NCBI GenBank assembly: GCA_018662225.1
Contig: JABJGO010000066.1
Coordinates: 62,001-126,000, forward strand
From: Rhodospirillales bacterium
GTDB lineage: Bacteria > Pseudomonadota > Alphaproteobacteria > Rhodospirillales > Casp-alpha2
Direction of reading: 5' to 3'
DNA: 64,000 nucleotides
The notes below the pieces were generated by a model. That model saw only the letters and a program-made list of their open reading frames with translations. It searched no databases and had not been told where the DNA came from. Each line of letters starts with the position of its first letter. The first letter of the stretch is position 1. Position numbers and translations under genes: made by a program. This document shows positions 11,205 to 19,559 of this stretch, one piece after another.

Positions 11205-11768
11205 ATGTTCATTCAAACCGAACCCACACCGAATCCCGCCACGCTGAAATTCCTGCCTGGGCAGGCTGTTATGGATGTGGGCACGGCTAATTTTACACTG
11301 AGCGATGATGCCTCGCGCTCACCGCTGGCGCAGCGGTTGTTTGGTATAGATGGTGTTGCCGGTGTTTTTCTAGGTGGTGACTTCATTACGGCCACCAAGA
11401 CCCCGGACGGTGACTGGGATAATTTGAAGGCGCCGATTTTGAGCGCCATCATGGACCATTACACATCGGGCGAGCCAATCATCAGCGAAGACACGTCTTC
11501 ACAGGTTCCCGAAGGCTTGGAAAGCGATGGTGAAGAAGACAGTGTTGTTTCCCAGATCAAAGAGCTGCTGGAAACCCGGGTCCGACCGGCTGTGGCACAA
11601 GATGGCGGTGATATTATTTTTCATGGCTTTCAGGAAGGCATCGTCTATTTGCAGATGCAAGGGGCGTGTGCGGGCTGCCCTAGCTCATCAATGACCCTCA
11701 AGCATGGTATTGAAAACATGTTGAAATATTATGTTCCAGAGGTTCTGGAAGTCCGCCCCGTCGAGTAA
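11205..11768 (+). CDS. nfuA: NfuA-type iron-sulfur cluster carrier
   Basis: Scaffold or carrier that delivers [4Fe-4S] clusters to target apoproteins. The N-terminal half (about residues 1-90, starting MFIQTEPTPNPATLKF) is the Nfu_N domain typical of alphaproteobacterial and mitochondrial Nfu. The C-terminal NifU-like domain carries the cluster-binding Cys155-x-x-Cys158 in GACAGCPSSS. The length of 187 residues is normal. The surrounding genes (miaB, the CCG-domain protein, rubrerythrin) include several iron-sulfur or di-iron clients, but no direct link can be shown. Confidence 0.95.
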   Translation: MFIQTEPTPNPATLKFLPGQAVMDVGTANFTLSDDASRSPLAQRLFGIDGVAGVFLGGDFITATKTPDGDWDNLKAPILSAIMDHYTSGEPIISEDTSSQVPEGLESDGEEDSVVSQIKELLETRVRPAVAQDGGDIIFHGFQEGIVYLQMQGACAGCPSSSMTLKHGIENMLKYYVPEVLEVRPVE

Positions 11769-11780
11769 GGGGCAGCTCAT

Positions 11781-11816
11781 TTCGAATTGTTTGGGGTTAG
11801 GATTCGAACCCCAAAC
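11781..11816. other. Interleaved inverted repeats able to form an H-type pseudoknot
   Basis: Two perfect inverted repeats interlock just after the nfuA stop. TTCGAAT (11781-11787) pairs with ATTCGAA (11802-11808), and GTTTGGGG (11789-11796) pairs with CCCCAAAC (11809-11816). The order arm 1, arm 2, arm 1', arm 2' is that of a pseudoknot. There is no T-run, so it is not an intrinsic terminator. The segment GGATTCGAACC looks like a tRNA T-arm on the minus strand, but no tRNA body surrounds it. Confidence 0.5.
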
Positions 11817-11954
11817 AGGAATCACTCCATATAGTCTTTTGTTTCGGCCTGTGTTAGAAGGTCTTTTACTGGAATGGCGTTCCCAAGTCTTGGGGGCCCC
11901 CGAACATATCGGGTGTGGAGCGTAACCAAAGTGGTGGTTGAGAAATCAAGATCA

Positions 11955-12995
11955 ATGCGTAAATCGACAACAGTTGATGGTGTGGCATCGCCCTGTGACG
12001 CCATGGCCCAGGCGCAAAGGACGTCGGTGTCCCAGAAGCTTGCCTTGCTTGCAACGGCGGGTCTGGTCGCGGCGGGTATTTTGGTGGCGGTTACAGCGCC
12101 GCCCGCCAGCGTGACCATGGCACCGCATGCCCGGTTGGCATTGGATGGCGGGATTGCCGTTGATGCCGTGCCGCTGACGGCTGTTGAATCGGCTGAACTG
12201 GCGCAATTGAAGCCTGTGTCAAATGGGCTGTCCGTGGCCGAGATGCGGCAGATTCTCGCCTATGATCTGGACCTGATCCGCGATGGTGCATTTGTACCGC
12301 GGGTGTTTATGGCGGCCATTCCGTCCGGCCTGGCCGCGGTGCAGGAAACAGCCGCCCGCAAAGCGCTATTCTATAAAAGCGTTCTGCCATTGGTGTTACA
12401 GGTCAACGATGAAATTCTCGAAGACCGGGCCCGGCTCGACCGATTGGGCGCGGAACTGTCTCGTGGCGCGGAACTCGCCGCCGTGGACCGCCTGTGGCTC
12501 GCCATGCTCAGCGATCGATATAATGTGGCTCGCGATGATACCGTCACGATGTTGAAGCATCTGGATGTGGTGCCGCCGTCACTGGCAATGGCACAAGCCG
12601 CCACTGAAAGTGGCTGGGGCACGTCGCGCTTCACCCGCGAAGGCAATGCCCTGTTTGGTCAGTGGACATATGCAGAGGGCAATCTGGTGCCTGAAGGCCG
12701 CGACGACGGTAAAGAGCACATGATCAAGAGTTTTGAGACACTGATCGATTCGGTTCGCGCCTATGTACGTAACCTGAATACCCACCGGGCGTACCGGGAG
12801 TACCGGGACATGCGCGCCCAGCTACGGGCCAAAGACAAGCCGCTGGATGGCCGCGTGCTGGCTGGCGCCCTGCACCGTTACAGTGAATTGGGTGTCGTGT
12901 ATGTGAACGCTATCCGAACCATGATCGGTCAAAATGGCTTGCGCCGCTTCGATGACGCGCGGCTGGCCCAGGAACCGATTGAACCCGCCGCGTAA
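11955..12995 (+). CDS. Membrane-anchored glucosaminidase-domain protein (Bax-like)
   Basis: Probable peptidoglycan-associated N-acetylglucosaminidase of the Bax/FlgJ-C-terminal superfamily. From the chosen ATG the protein has a short cytoplasmic tail, one transmembrane helix at about residues 27-48 (ALLATAGLVAAGILVAV), and a periplasmic part with the glucosaminidase core near residues 190-320. The core contains PSLAMAQAATESGWGTSRF, whose Glu is the catalytic candidate, then NALFGQWTY. An in-frame ATG 81 bases upstream at 11874 gives an extra 27 non-hydrophobic residues without a good ribosome-binding site; neither start has a strong one. E. coli Bax is of unknown physiological role. Confidence 0.8.
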   Translation: MRKSTTVDGVASPCDAMAQAQRTSVSQKLALLATAGLVAAGILVAVTAPPASVTMAPHARLALDGGIAVDAVPLTAVESAELAQLKPVSNGLSVAEMRQILAYDLDLIRDGAFVPRVFMAAIPSGLAAVQETAARKALFYKSVLPLVLQVNDEILEDRARLDRLGAELSRGAELAAVDRLWLAMLSDRYNVARDDTVTMLKHLDVVPPSLAMAQAATESGWGTSRFTREGNALFGQWTYAEGNLVPEGRDDGKEHMIKSFETLIDSVRAYVRNLNTHRAYREYRDMRAQLRAKDKPLDGRVLAGALHRYSELGVVYVNAIRTMIGQNGLRRFDDARLAQEPIEPAA

Positions 12996-13008
12996 TCAAC
13001 GATTAAAG

Positions 13009-13281
13009 TTATGAGGCTGTGATCGGATCGATAATGCCGGTCACCTCGGTAATAATGGAAGCCGGAAATCCACTGAGCTCGGCATGTTTATGGATGGCCG
13101 CTTCGTCTTCGGCCAGATAGATACAGAATGTTTTCTCGGCGGTAACGTACGAATGCTGCCACTGTACGCGTGGCGCTAATTGCGCCAGTGCCTCATTGGA
13201 TACCTTGGCCGCACCGCCCAGTTGTTCCGCGTCCATTGCGCCAACACCGCCTATATCCCGCTCAATAACATAACGTTTCAT
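13009..13281 (-). CDS. DUF4242 family small protein
   Basis: A 90-residue protein beginning MKRYVIERDIGGVG, matching the DUF4242 family (a relative binds nickel in Streptomyces; no function is assigned to most). The fold is expected to be a small ferredoxin-like alpha/beta barrel dimer. The start at 13281 is chosen because AAGGGG precedes it at good spacing; a longer frame to 13410 would add 43 unconserved residues and run through the divergent promoter. It faces away from the HxlR regulator gene, which suggests control by that regulator. Confidence 0.75.
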   Translation of the reverse strand: MKRYVIERDIGGVGAMDAEQLGGAAKVSNEALAQLAPRVQWQHSYVTAEKTFCIYLAEDEAAIHKHAELSGFPASIITEVTGIIDPITAS

Positions 13282-13363
13282 GACTGTTCCCCTTGTTTTA
13301 AGCACTGCGCGGCGAAAAATCCGCGCTATGGGTGTAGATTGATCCGCTTGTTTCTCTCGCGCT

Positions 13364-13404
13364 AGTTCACGAACTGAACTGAACCGGAATAGTTTCTGAA
13401 CTAT
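13364..13404. promoter_or_regulatory. Two palindromes in the DUF4242/hxlR divergent promoter region
   Basis: AGTTC-AC-GAACT (13364-13375) and ATAGTT-TCTG-AACTAT (13389-13404) are perfect inverted repeats 13 bases apart, between two divergent genes one of which encodes a winged-helix regulator. They are candidate operators for the neighbouring HxlR protein. The assignment is an inference from position and symmetry only. Confidence 0.45.
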
Positions 13405-13459
13405 CCTCATGTCCTGAACTTGTTAGTATGTATGCGGCCAAGATCAGGAGGCGTCCATC

Positions 13460-14155
13460 ATGACAATCAGTTATGAACAATTTTGCCCTGTCGCCATGGC
13501 GTCGGAGGTTTTGTGTAGTCGCTGGACAGTTCTTTTATTACGAGAACTTTGCGCCGGATCAACCAGGTTCAATAACCTGCGCCGAGGGTTGCCACGAATG
13601 TCCCCCGCTTTGTTATCCAAGCGCCTGAAGGAACTTGAGGACGCCGGTGTTCTCGAGCACGTGTTGATACGAAAAACACCCGAAACTTACGAATATCATC
13701 TGACCGACGCAGGGCGTGAGTTGGGGCCCGTAATCGAAGCCATTGGCATCTGGGGGCATCGCTGGGTGGAGTCAGAACCCAGCCTCGACAATCTGGATGT
13801 GCAGTTATTGATGTGGGATATGCGACGAAACCTGGATGTGACGCCGTTGCCCAGTCGCAAGTTAAACATCCAGTTCATTTATCCGGAACTTGATACGGCG
13901 CGGCGTGACTTCTGGTTATTGGTGGACCCGAAAGAGGGTGCTGACCTGTGTTCTATCGATCCCGGGTTTGACGTTGATCTTTATGTGCGCACCGATCTGA
14001 GAACGATGACGGCCATCTGGATGGGCCTGGATAGCGTGCAGCAAGCCAGAAAGGATGACCGCCTGGAATTGATTGGCGACAACGCCGTCGCTAAATCCAT
14101 GCAGACGTGGTTGGGATTGAGTCCGTTTGCTGTTCAGGAAAAACAGGTAAACTGA
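13460..14155 (+). CDS. HxlR family winged-helix transcriptional regulator
   Basis: Residues 1-110 form an HxlR DNA-binding domain, starting near CPVAMASEVLCSRWTVLLLR and containing the recognition-helix region MSPALLSKRLKELEDAG and the wing ending in YEYHLTDAGREL. HxlR proteins are dimeric repressors or activators that often respond to reactive aldehydes, quinones or oxidants through a cysteine; Cys9 and Cys18 are present. Residues about 120-231 resemble the SCP2-like C-terminal domain seen in longer HxlR proteins, which may bind a hydrophobic ligand. A strong AGGAGG precedes the ATG. It is divergent from the DUF4242 gene. Confidence 0.88.
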   Translation: MTISYEQFCPVAMASEVLCSRWTVLLLRELCAGSTRFNNLRRGLPRMSPALLSKRLKELEDAGVLEHVLIRKTPETYEYHLTDAGRELGPVIEAIGIWGHRWVESEPSLDNLDVQLLMWDMRRNLDVTPLPSRKLNIQFIYPELDTARRDFWLLVDPKEGADLCSIDPGFDVDLYVRTDLRTMTAIWMGLDSVQQARKDDRLELIGDNAVAKSMQTWLGLSPFAVQEKQVN

Positions 14156-14162
14156 TCAGCCT

Positions 14163-15218
14163 TCACTCTCCCTTGAGCTGATAATACTGTTGCCCGAACC
14201 AGTGCCAGCGTCCGGCGTTTTTACCGGAACCCGGCAGGGTGCAGTTCAGCCGTACACGACCGGCGGGGAAGGGCGTTTCCACCCGGACCTCAATCCGCGT
14301 ATCGCCAAGGCGAATAATTTCGGCCTTTCCTTCATGGGATAGAAAACAGCTGAGTAAGTTAGACCGGGGCAGGGCCTTACGTAGCGTAAATCCCATGGCG
14401 GGGGCGGGGGCCGACGCGGGGATGGACATATTTTCCGGCGTTATGTCTGTTACCGACATGGCGAGGGCGTTGACCGCCGTCTTAAACCGCCCCATGTCGC
14501 CAAATTTTTCGTTCAGTGGAAAACGCGGTAAATAATAGGCGAAATCCTGACTGTCGAATGCGCCTGAATGCTGACCAAAAGCGGCGGTGTATCCGTGTTC
14601 TTTAACTAGGGACACCACGTCACTGCTGGCCTCACCATAGGGGTAGGCGAACACGGTGGGTGTGATGCCCAGTTCCGCCTTATAGCGAGCGTTGGATTCT
14701 GCCAGTTCTTTGCTAAGCCGGGTGGGCCCAAAATCGGGCATGTGCAAATGGGTTCGGGTGTGGGCGCCAATGGTCACACCGCCCCCGTCCACCATCTCAC
14801 GAATCTGATCCCACGACATGATATCGGCCAGACCCTGATCCACACCGCCGGTGGATACAAATAGGGTAAAGGGCAGCCCAGCATCGCGCAGCCTGGGCCA
14901 GGCTTCTGCATAAACCGACAAATAGGCATCATCGATGGATAGCCCCACCGTGCGATCTGGCAGGCTTTCCCCGCCTTGCTGGCGGCGGATGATCTCGGGG
15001 ATCGGTAGAACAGTGTACCCACCGCTCAACAGCTCCTGCACATGGGCCTCGAACTGTTCCAGTCGAATGTTGGTGGACGGATAGCGATCATCGCCGAATC
15101 GGTGATACATAATGACAACGGCCGAATCAGATTGTACGGACTCCGATTGGGCGTGCGCCGGGCTCCCCAGCAGGATGGGAAACAGCGCTGCCAGCATGGC
15201 TAAAAGTCGTACTATCAA
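14163..15218 (-). CDS. Exported polysaccharide deacetylase family protein
   Basis: NodB-homology carbohydrate esterase family 4 protein. The catalytic domain runs from about residue 30 to 180: VVIMYHRFG opens it, GLSIDDAY holds the metal-binding and base Asp pair, and IGAHTRTHLHM supplies the two metal-ligand histidines. A C-terminal beta-rich part of about 120 residues is not recognised. The TTG at 15218 is preferred as start: GGGGA lies eight bases upstream, and it yields a clean signal peptide (RLLAMLAALFPILLGSPAHA, cut after AHA). A longer frame begins with TTG at 15269. Likely substrates are cell-wall or exopolysaccharide acetyl groups. Confidence 0.82.
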   Translation of the reverse strand: MIVRLLAMLAALFPILLGSPAHAQSESVQSDSAVVIMYHRFGDDRYPSTNIRLEQFEAHVQELLSGGYTVLPIPEIIRRQQGGESLPDRTVGLSIDDAYLSVYAEAWPRLRDAGLPFTLFVSTGGVDQGLADIMSWDQIREMVDGGGVTIGAHTRTHLHMPDFGPTRLSKELAESNARYKAELGITPTVFAYPYGEASSDVVSLVKEHGYTAAFGQHSGAFDSQDFAYYLPRFPLNEKFGDMGRFKTAVNALAMSVTDITPENMSIPASAPAPAMGFTLRKALPRSNLLSCFLSHEGKAEIIRLGDTRIEVRVETPFPAGRVRLNCTLPGSGKNAGRWHWFGQQYYQLKGE

Positions 15219-15347
15219 TTCATCGTCCCCGAAATTCTTGTGCTGCTCGAAAGAGTCTAGCCGTTTCAATGCGGTAAAGGTAGGCTATCTTATCGGTGGA
15301 ATATGTGACCCGGCGCACAAATGCGTCAAGCTGGAAAAGAAAATTGC

Positions 15348-16055
15348 ATGAAAATTCTGGCCCTTGATACCTCAACCTCAGCCTGTTCAGCGGCCTTTTG
15401 GTCAGATGGCGTGTTACAGGGCGATCAGTTCGCCGAAATGGCGAGAGGTCAGTCAGAACACCTGGTGCCGATGATCAGGTCCGTGTTACGTGACTGTAGC
15501 GTGACCATGCAGGACATGGACATGATCGCGGTCTCCACCGGACCCGGTGCCTTTACGGGTGTCCGTATCGGGCTTGCCACGGCGCGGGGTTTGGCGCTGG
15601 CCAGCGGATTGCCGTTGCGGGGTGTTACATCGCTTGAGGCCGTCGCGCACGGCGTTCCTGCGGATGAAAGGCCAGACGGAGGCAAGGGCAGGGGCGTATT
15701 GGCCCTGATCGATTCCAAGCGGGATGACGTTTTCACGCAACTGTTTGATGCGGACCTCTCACCGATGAGCGAGCCGCAAGCCTTGTCGCCTGATGACGTG
15801 ATCCGCTATTGCCAGAAATATAATTTGGAGGTGACGCTGGCGGGTGATGCGGCTGAGCGCATGATGGATCACGGTCTTTCGGGTGCAGGTGTCCACGCGC
15901 GACCATCTTCGTCACGGCATCCTCAAGCGGCTGTTATTGCCGCCGTGGCCTCGGGACGGGGATTGCCGACGCCGGATGATGCGTCACCGGCACCGTTATA
16001 CTTGCGCCCGCCCGATGTGAAGGTAAGGGCCGATGGTGGGCGTCTCCGACCCTGA
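15348..16055 (+). CDS. tsaB: tRNA t6A biosynthesis protein TsaB
   Basis: Partner of TsaD in making N6-threonylcarbamoyladenosine at position 37 of ANN-decoding tRNAs. The ASKHA-fold N-terminus MKILALDTSTSACSAAFW is characteristic, and the dimerisation helix region TGPGAFTGVRIGLATARGLA lies at about residues 65-84. The ATG at 15348 follows GGAAAAGAA and gives 235 residues, normal for TsaB; a start nine codons earlier is less likely. In many alphaproteobacteria rimI follows tsaB. Here the next gene is a convergent TusA-like gene only four bases away. Confidence 0.93.
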   Translation: MKILALDTSTSACSAAFWSDGVLQGDQFAEMARGQSEHLVPMIRSVLRDCSVTMQDMDMIAVSTGPGAFTGVRIGLATARGLALASGLPLRGVTSLEAVAHGVPADERPDGGKGRGVLALIDSKRDDVFTQLFDADLSPMSEPQALSPDDVIRYCQKYNLEVTLAGDAAERMMDHGLSGAGVHARPSSSRHPQAAVIAAVASGRGLPTPDDASPAPLYLRPPDVKVRADGGRLRP

Positions 16056-16059
16056 ACTG

Positions 16060-16326
16060 TTATTCTGTTTTTCGAAAGATTAGTATATGAATGCCGTCGG
16101 CCGGGGCGTCGGTGGTTTCGCCCGCAATGGATACTATTTCGTGGCCATAATCTTTGATGGAGCGCGGTACGTTGTCCAACGGCTCAGCCCCCTGCAAACG
16201 GACCCGCGCTGTTTCGCCAACGGCCATACGCTCAATCAACAGCTTGGCCTTCACGAACGTCATGGGGCAGATTTCGTCCGAGATATCCAGAAAGTAGTTT
16301 TCGTTTATATGGTCGGTTTCGGACAA
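16060..16326 (-). CDS. TusA/SirA family sulfur-carrier protein
   Basis: An 88-residue small protein with the TusA signature at the start of the first helix, ISDEICPMTFVKAKLLI, where the Cys is the persulfide-carrying residue in the family. TusA proteins pass sulfur for tRNA thiolation, molybdenum cofactor or dissimilatory sulfur metabolism; which applies here is unknown. The TTG at 16326 is chosen because GGAG stands eight bases before it and the size then fits the family. An upstream GTG at 16398 would add 24 unconserved residues. It is convergent with tsaB. Confidence 0.8.
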   Translation of the reverse strand: MSETDHINENYFLDISDEICPMTFVKAKLLIERMAVGETARVRLQGAEPLDNVPRSIKDYGHEIVSIAGETTDAPADGIHILIFRKTE

Positions 16327-16463
16327 GATTTGTTCTCCAGCGTGGCCCAGTGGTTTGAGCTGTTTGATGATACTAGTTGAACAGACTCTATGCGCCACTA
16401 TGATGCGAAGCCATTGATGTAGTATTATGCCTGTTTTTAGTCAATCTTGAGCGGAGAGCAAAA

Positions 16464-16895
16464 ATCCCAACAGACATTTCACGTATCGAACAATTGTGTA
16501 TTGACCGGGGCATGAAAATGACCGGGCAGCGGCGCATTATCGCGCGCGTGTTGTCCGAGGCCGATGATCACCCGGACGTGGAAGAGGTTTATAGCCGGGC
16601 TGCCGCTCATGATCCACGCATCAGCATTGCCACAGTTTACCGCACCGCCCGCCTGTTCGAAGAGGCCAATATCATTGAACGTCATGATTTTGGTGACGGA
16701 CGCGCGCGCTATGAAGAAGCCACCGACGAGCATCACGATCATTTGATCAATGTTCAGACCGGTGAGGTTATCGAGTTTCAAAACAGCGAAATCGAAGCCC
16801 TGCAAGAAGCCATTGCCAAAGAATACGGCATGCGTCTGGTGGGTCACCGCCTGGAACTGTACGGCGTGCCGCTTGATCGTTCAAAAAAAGACTGA
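16464..16895 (+). CDS. fur: Ferric uptake regulator family protein (alphaproteobacterial Fur type)
   Basis: Metal-responsive winged-helix repressor. The DNA-binding helix ISIATVYRTARLFEEA and the regulatory metal site HHDHL are clear. The paired cysteines of gammaproteobacterial Fur are absent (NVQTGEVIEF replaces them), as in Fur/Mur of alphaproteobacteria, which can respond to manganese or iron. The start is uncertain. The conserved N-terminus (SRIEQLCIDRGMKMTGQRR) extends upstream of the first TTG (16494) and ATG (16512), and the only well-placed ribosome-binding site (GGAG at 16453-16456) points to an ATC codon at 16464. That start is proposed here; otherwise the gene begins at 16494. Confidence 0.85.
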   Translation: MPTDISRIEQLCIDRGMKMTGQRRIIARVLSEADDHPDVEEVYSRAAAHDPRISIATVYRTARLFEEANIIERHDFGDGRARYEEATDEHHDHLINVQTGEVIEFQNSEIEALQEAIAKEYGMRLVGHRLELYGVPLDRSKKD

Positions 16896-16902
16896 ATTCC
16901 AC

Positions 16903-16939
16903 GCCAGCGATAGCAATTGTTGCCAGCCATAGCAATTGT
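16903..16939. repeat. Tandem 18-base near-repeat between fur and miaB
   Basis: GCCAGCGATAGCAATTGT (16903-16920) and GCCAGCCATAGCAATTGT (16922-16939) differ at one base and have a 19-base period, close to two helical turns. Each copy contains the palindrome CAATTG. The spacing suggests a pair of protein-binding sites rather than slippage debris, but no regulator is identified. Confidence 0.5.
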
Positions 16940-17102
16940 AGAAAGTATTGCCTATACTGATGTGGTAAAGTATATGGCACGAACCTGAACATGATTGTTG
17001 GGGAAACATTGTTGCAAAAGATAGCGTTGCGAAACTTGGTATTGCATCCGTATTCTGAAAAAAAGATTCATTCTCACATGACTTGCAGAGCCTGAGCCTG
17101 CC

Positions 17103-18506
17103 TTGGCCAAATCCCTATTCATAAAAACCTATGGCTGTCAGATGAACGTGTACGATTCAAATCGTATGACGGATATTCTGGCCCCTCTGGGTTATGAGGC
17201 CTCCTCCACGCCTGATGGTGCGGACATGGTCATCCTGAACACATGTCACATACGTGAGAAGGCCGCCGAGAAGGTGTTTTCTGAACTGGGGCGCCTGCGT
17301 TTTCTGAAAGAGGCCAAGCAAGAGGCCGGCGAGAACATGATCCTGGCCGTGGCGGGCTGCGTGGCCCAGGCCGAAGGCGACGAGATCGTGCGCCGCGCCC
17401 CTTATGTGGACATGGTGTTTGGCCCGCAAACCTATCACCGTCTACCGGAAATGGTGGCACGGGCATCCAGGCAGGCAGGCGTTGTGCTGGATACAGATTT
17501 CCCCGTGGAATCCAAATTTGATCATATGCCAAACACCGCGTCTGTCGAAAACAGCACGGCTTTTCTGACCATACAGGAAGGCTGTGACAAGTTTTGCACG
17601 TTCTGTGTGGTGCCTTATACACGCGGCACTGAATTCTCTCGACCGGTTGCCGAGGTATTGGATGAGGCCAGGCGTCTGCGTGACGCGGGTGCACGTGAGA
17701 TTACCCTGTTGGGTCAGAATGTGAACGCCTATCATGGCGCTGTGGCAGGTGGTTCAGAACGTGGCCCCGAACGTGGCCCTGAACGTGGGTTGGGTGATTT
17801 GATTCGCGACCTGGCCGAAATCGACGGTATTGAGCGGTTGCGTTACACCACATCCTATCCGGCAGAAGTGGACGACGCGCTGATCGAAGCACATCGCGAT
17901 GTGCCGGAACTCATGCCATTTTTGCATTTACCCGTACAATCGGGTTCTGATCGTGTGTTATCAGCCATGAACCGACGACACGATTCCGGTCAGTACCGCG
18001 ATCTGGTCGAGCGCCTTCGCGCCGCCCGCCCGGACATTGGCCTGTCATCGGATTTCATTGTGGGCTTTCCTGGCGAGACCGAAAAAGATTTCGAACAATC
18101 CATGGACCTGATCCGTGATATCGGTTTCCTTCAGGCATTCTCGTTCAAATATAGCCCGCGCCCCGGCACACCGGCAGCGAGTATGCCGAACCAGGTGGAA
18201 GAAGCGGACAAGAGCCGCCGCCTGGCCGCATTGCAGGCCTTGTTGGTGGAACAACAGGTTCAGTTCAACAAATCATGTATCGGCAATGACATGCCGGTGC
18301 TGCTTGAAAAATTTGGCCGCCACGATGGTCAGCTGGTGGGCCGCAGCCCTTATATGCAGGCCGTTCACGTGCAGGCCCCGGCAGATTTATTGGGTAGTAT
18401 CGTTTCCCTGCGCATCGATGGATCGGGTGAAAACAGCCTGTCGGCCACGGCTATTGATACCAAGCCCAGTGATACAACGTCGGGCGCCGCCCGCATGATG
18501 GCGTGA
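17103..18506 (+). CDS. miaB: tRNA-2-methylthio-N6-dimethylallyladenosine synthase MiaB
   Basis: Radical-SAM methylthiotransferase that adds a methylthio group to i6A37 of tRNAs. The N-terminal UPF0004 domain starts [16 protein letters not shown] and carries three cysteines for the auxiliary [4Fe-4S] cluster (Cys in GCQM, LNTCH and AGCVAQ). The radical-SAM motif is [15 protein letters not shown] near residues 160-174. A TRAM domain ends the protein. The TTG start is the only in-frame initiator after an upstream stop. A three-copy 12-base repeat inserts [11 protein letters not shown] after about residue 218. Its stop overlaps the next gene start. Confidence 0.96.
   Translation: MAKSLFIKTYGCQMNVYDSNRMTDILAPLGYEASSTPDGADMVILNTCHIREKAAEKVFSELGRLRFLKEAKQEAGENMILAVAGCVAQAEGDEIVRRAPYVDMVFGPQTYHRLPEMVARASRQAGVVLDTDFPVESKFDHMPNTASVENSTAFLTIQEGCDKFCTFCVVPYTRGTEFSRPVAEVLDEARRLRDAGAREITLLGQNVNAYHGAVAGGSERGPERGPERGLGDLIRDLAEIDGIERLRYTTSYPAEVDDALIEAHRDVPELMPFLHLPVQSGSDRVLSAMNRRHDSGQYRDLVERLRAARPDIGLSSDFIVGFPGETEKDFEQSMDLIRDIGFLQAFSFKYSPRPGTPAASMPNQVEEADKSRRLAALQALLVEQQVQFNKSCIGNDMPVLLEKFGRHDGQLVGRSPYMQAVHVQAPADLLGSIVSLRIDGSGENSLSATAIDTKPSDTTSGAARMMA
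17757..17792 (+). repeat. Three 12-base tandem units inside miaB
   Basis: GAACGTGGCCCC, GAACGTGGCCCT and GAACGTGGGTTG stand head to tail and encode repeated Glu-Arg-Gly-Pro units in a surface loop of MiaB, keeping the frame. Confidence 0.85.
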
Positions 18507-19555
18507 GGATGATGAAGGGCTCAGCTTCCAGAACCGGACATGGTGACGTGAAACAGGTATCCATTGAGATGCAGTTTGACGACAACAAGTATGTACAGGA
18601 ACTGTTTGGCTTTCATCACAGCAATCTGACACGGCTGGAACAATTGCTGGATATTTCCATTCATTCGCGTGGAAACGAGCTGACGGTTTCAGGGGATGAG
18701 GCGAGCATTCAGGACGCGCGAGATGTTCTGGGTGAACTTTATGGACGGCTAAAGCGGGGCCTTGAGGTTTCGCGTGATGAAGTGGATGCAGCAGTGCGCA
18801 TGGCAACAGATCAATCAGGTAAAGTAGAAGACACACAATTAACCGTTCATACGCGGAATAAATCAATATCACCGCGGTCAGCAAATCAGGCGGAATACTT
18901 ACGCGCCATTGATACCCACGATCTGGTTTTTGGTCAGGGCCCAGCCGGTACAGGCAAAACCTATCTGGCCGTGGCCAAAGCGGTTGAACTGTTGGTTAAG
19001 GGATCGGTAGATCGTATCATCCTGTCCCGGCCTGCCGTTGAGGCTGGCGAACAATTGGGCTTCCTGCCCGGTGACATGCAGGAAAAAGTAGACCCTTACC
19101 TACGACCGCTTTATGACGCGCTTTATGACATGCTACCCGATGCCCAGGTGGTGAAGCGTCTCGAAAGTGGTGAAATTGAAGTAGCACCTTTGGCCTTTAT
19201 GCGGGGCCGCACGCTGTCCAACGCATTCGTTATTCTTGATGAAGCGCAAAACACAACAGCCGTTCAGATGAAAATGTTTCTGACCCGGTTGGGCGAGAAT
19301 GCCCGTATGGTCATCACCGGTGATTTAAGCCAGGTGGATTTACCGCGCGGCATTCGCTCAGGCCTGCGCGATGCATTGGAGACGCTTGGCGGTGTTGAAG
19401 GCGTTGCTTTTGTTGAGTTTACGTCCTCGGATGTTGTACGCCATCCGCTGGTATCGCGCATCGTGAAGGCCTACGATTCGGTGGAAAATGACCGGAAAGC
19501 TTCAGCGCCTTATGAGCACGTAAAGGCTGGTGAGACCAAGTCGGGTAAAACTTAA
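18503..19555 (+). CDS. PhoH family ATPase
   Basis: Cytoplasmic P-loop ATPase of the PhoH/YbeZ type, linked to ribosome and RNA maintenance with YbeY. The Walker [20 protein letters not shown] lies near residues 147-165 and the Walker [13 protein letters not shown] near 242-253; an N-terminal KH-like segment precedes them. GTG at 18503 overlaps the miaB stop by two bases; ATG codons at 18509 and 18512 are alternative starts. It is followed at once by ybeY, the usual operon partner. Confidence 0.93.
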   Translation: MRMMKGSASRTGHGDVKQVSIEMQFDDNKYVQELFGFHHSNLTRLEQLLDISIHSRGNELTVSGDEASIQDARDVLGELYGRLKRGLEVSRDEVDAAVRMATDQSGKVEDTQLTVHTRNKSISPRSANQAEYLRAIDTHDLVFGQGPAGTGKTYLAVAKAVELLVKGSVDRIILSRPAVEAGEQLGFLPGDMQEKVDPYLRPLYDALYDMLPDAQVVKRLESGEIEVAPLAFMRGRTLSNAFVILDEAQNTTAVQMKMFLTRLGENARMVITGDLSQVDLPRGIRSGLRDALETLGGVEGVAFVEFTSSDVVRHPLVSRIVKAYDSVENDRKASAPYEHVKAGETKSGKT

Positions 19556-19559
19556 GCCG

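Noticed and set aside
11797-11812. tRNA gene suggested by GGATTCGAACC
   Set aside because: No acceptor, D or anticodon arms can be built on either strand; only a T-arm-like string is present.
13282-13410. N-terminal extension of the DUF4242 protein
   Set aside because: The added 43 residues are not family-like and cross the divergent operator region; a good ribosome-binding site marks 13281.
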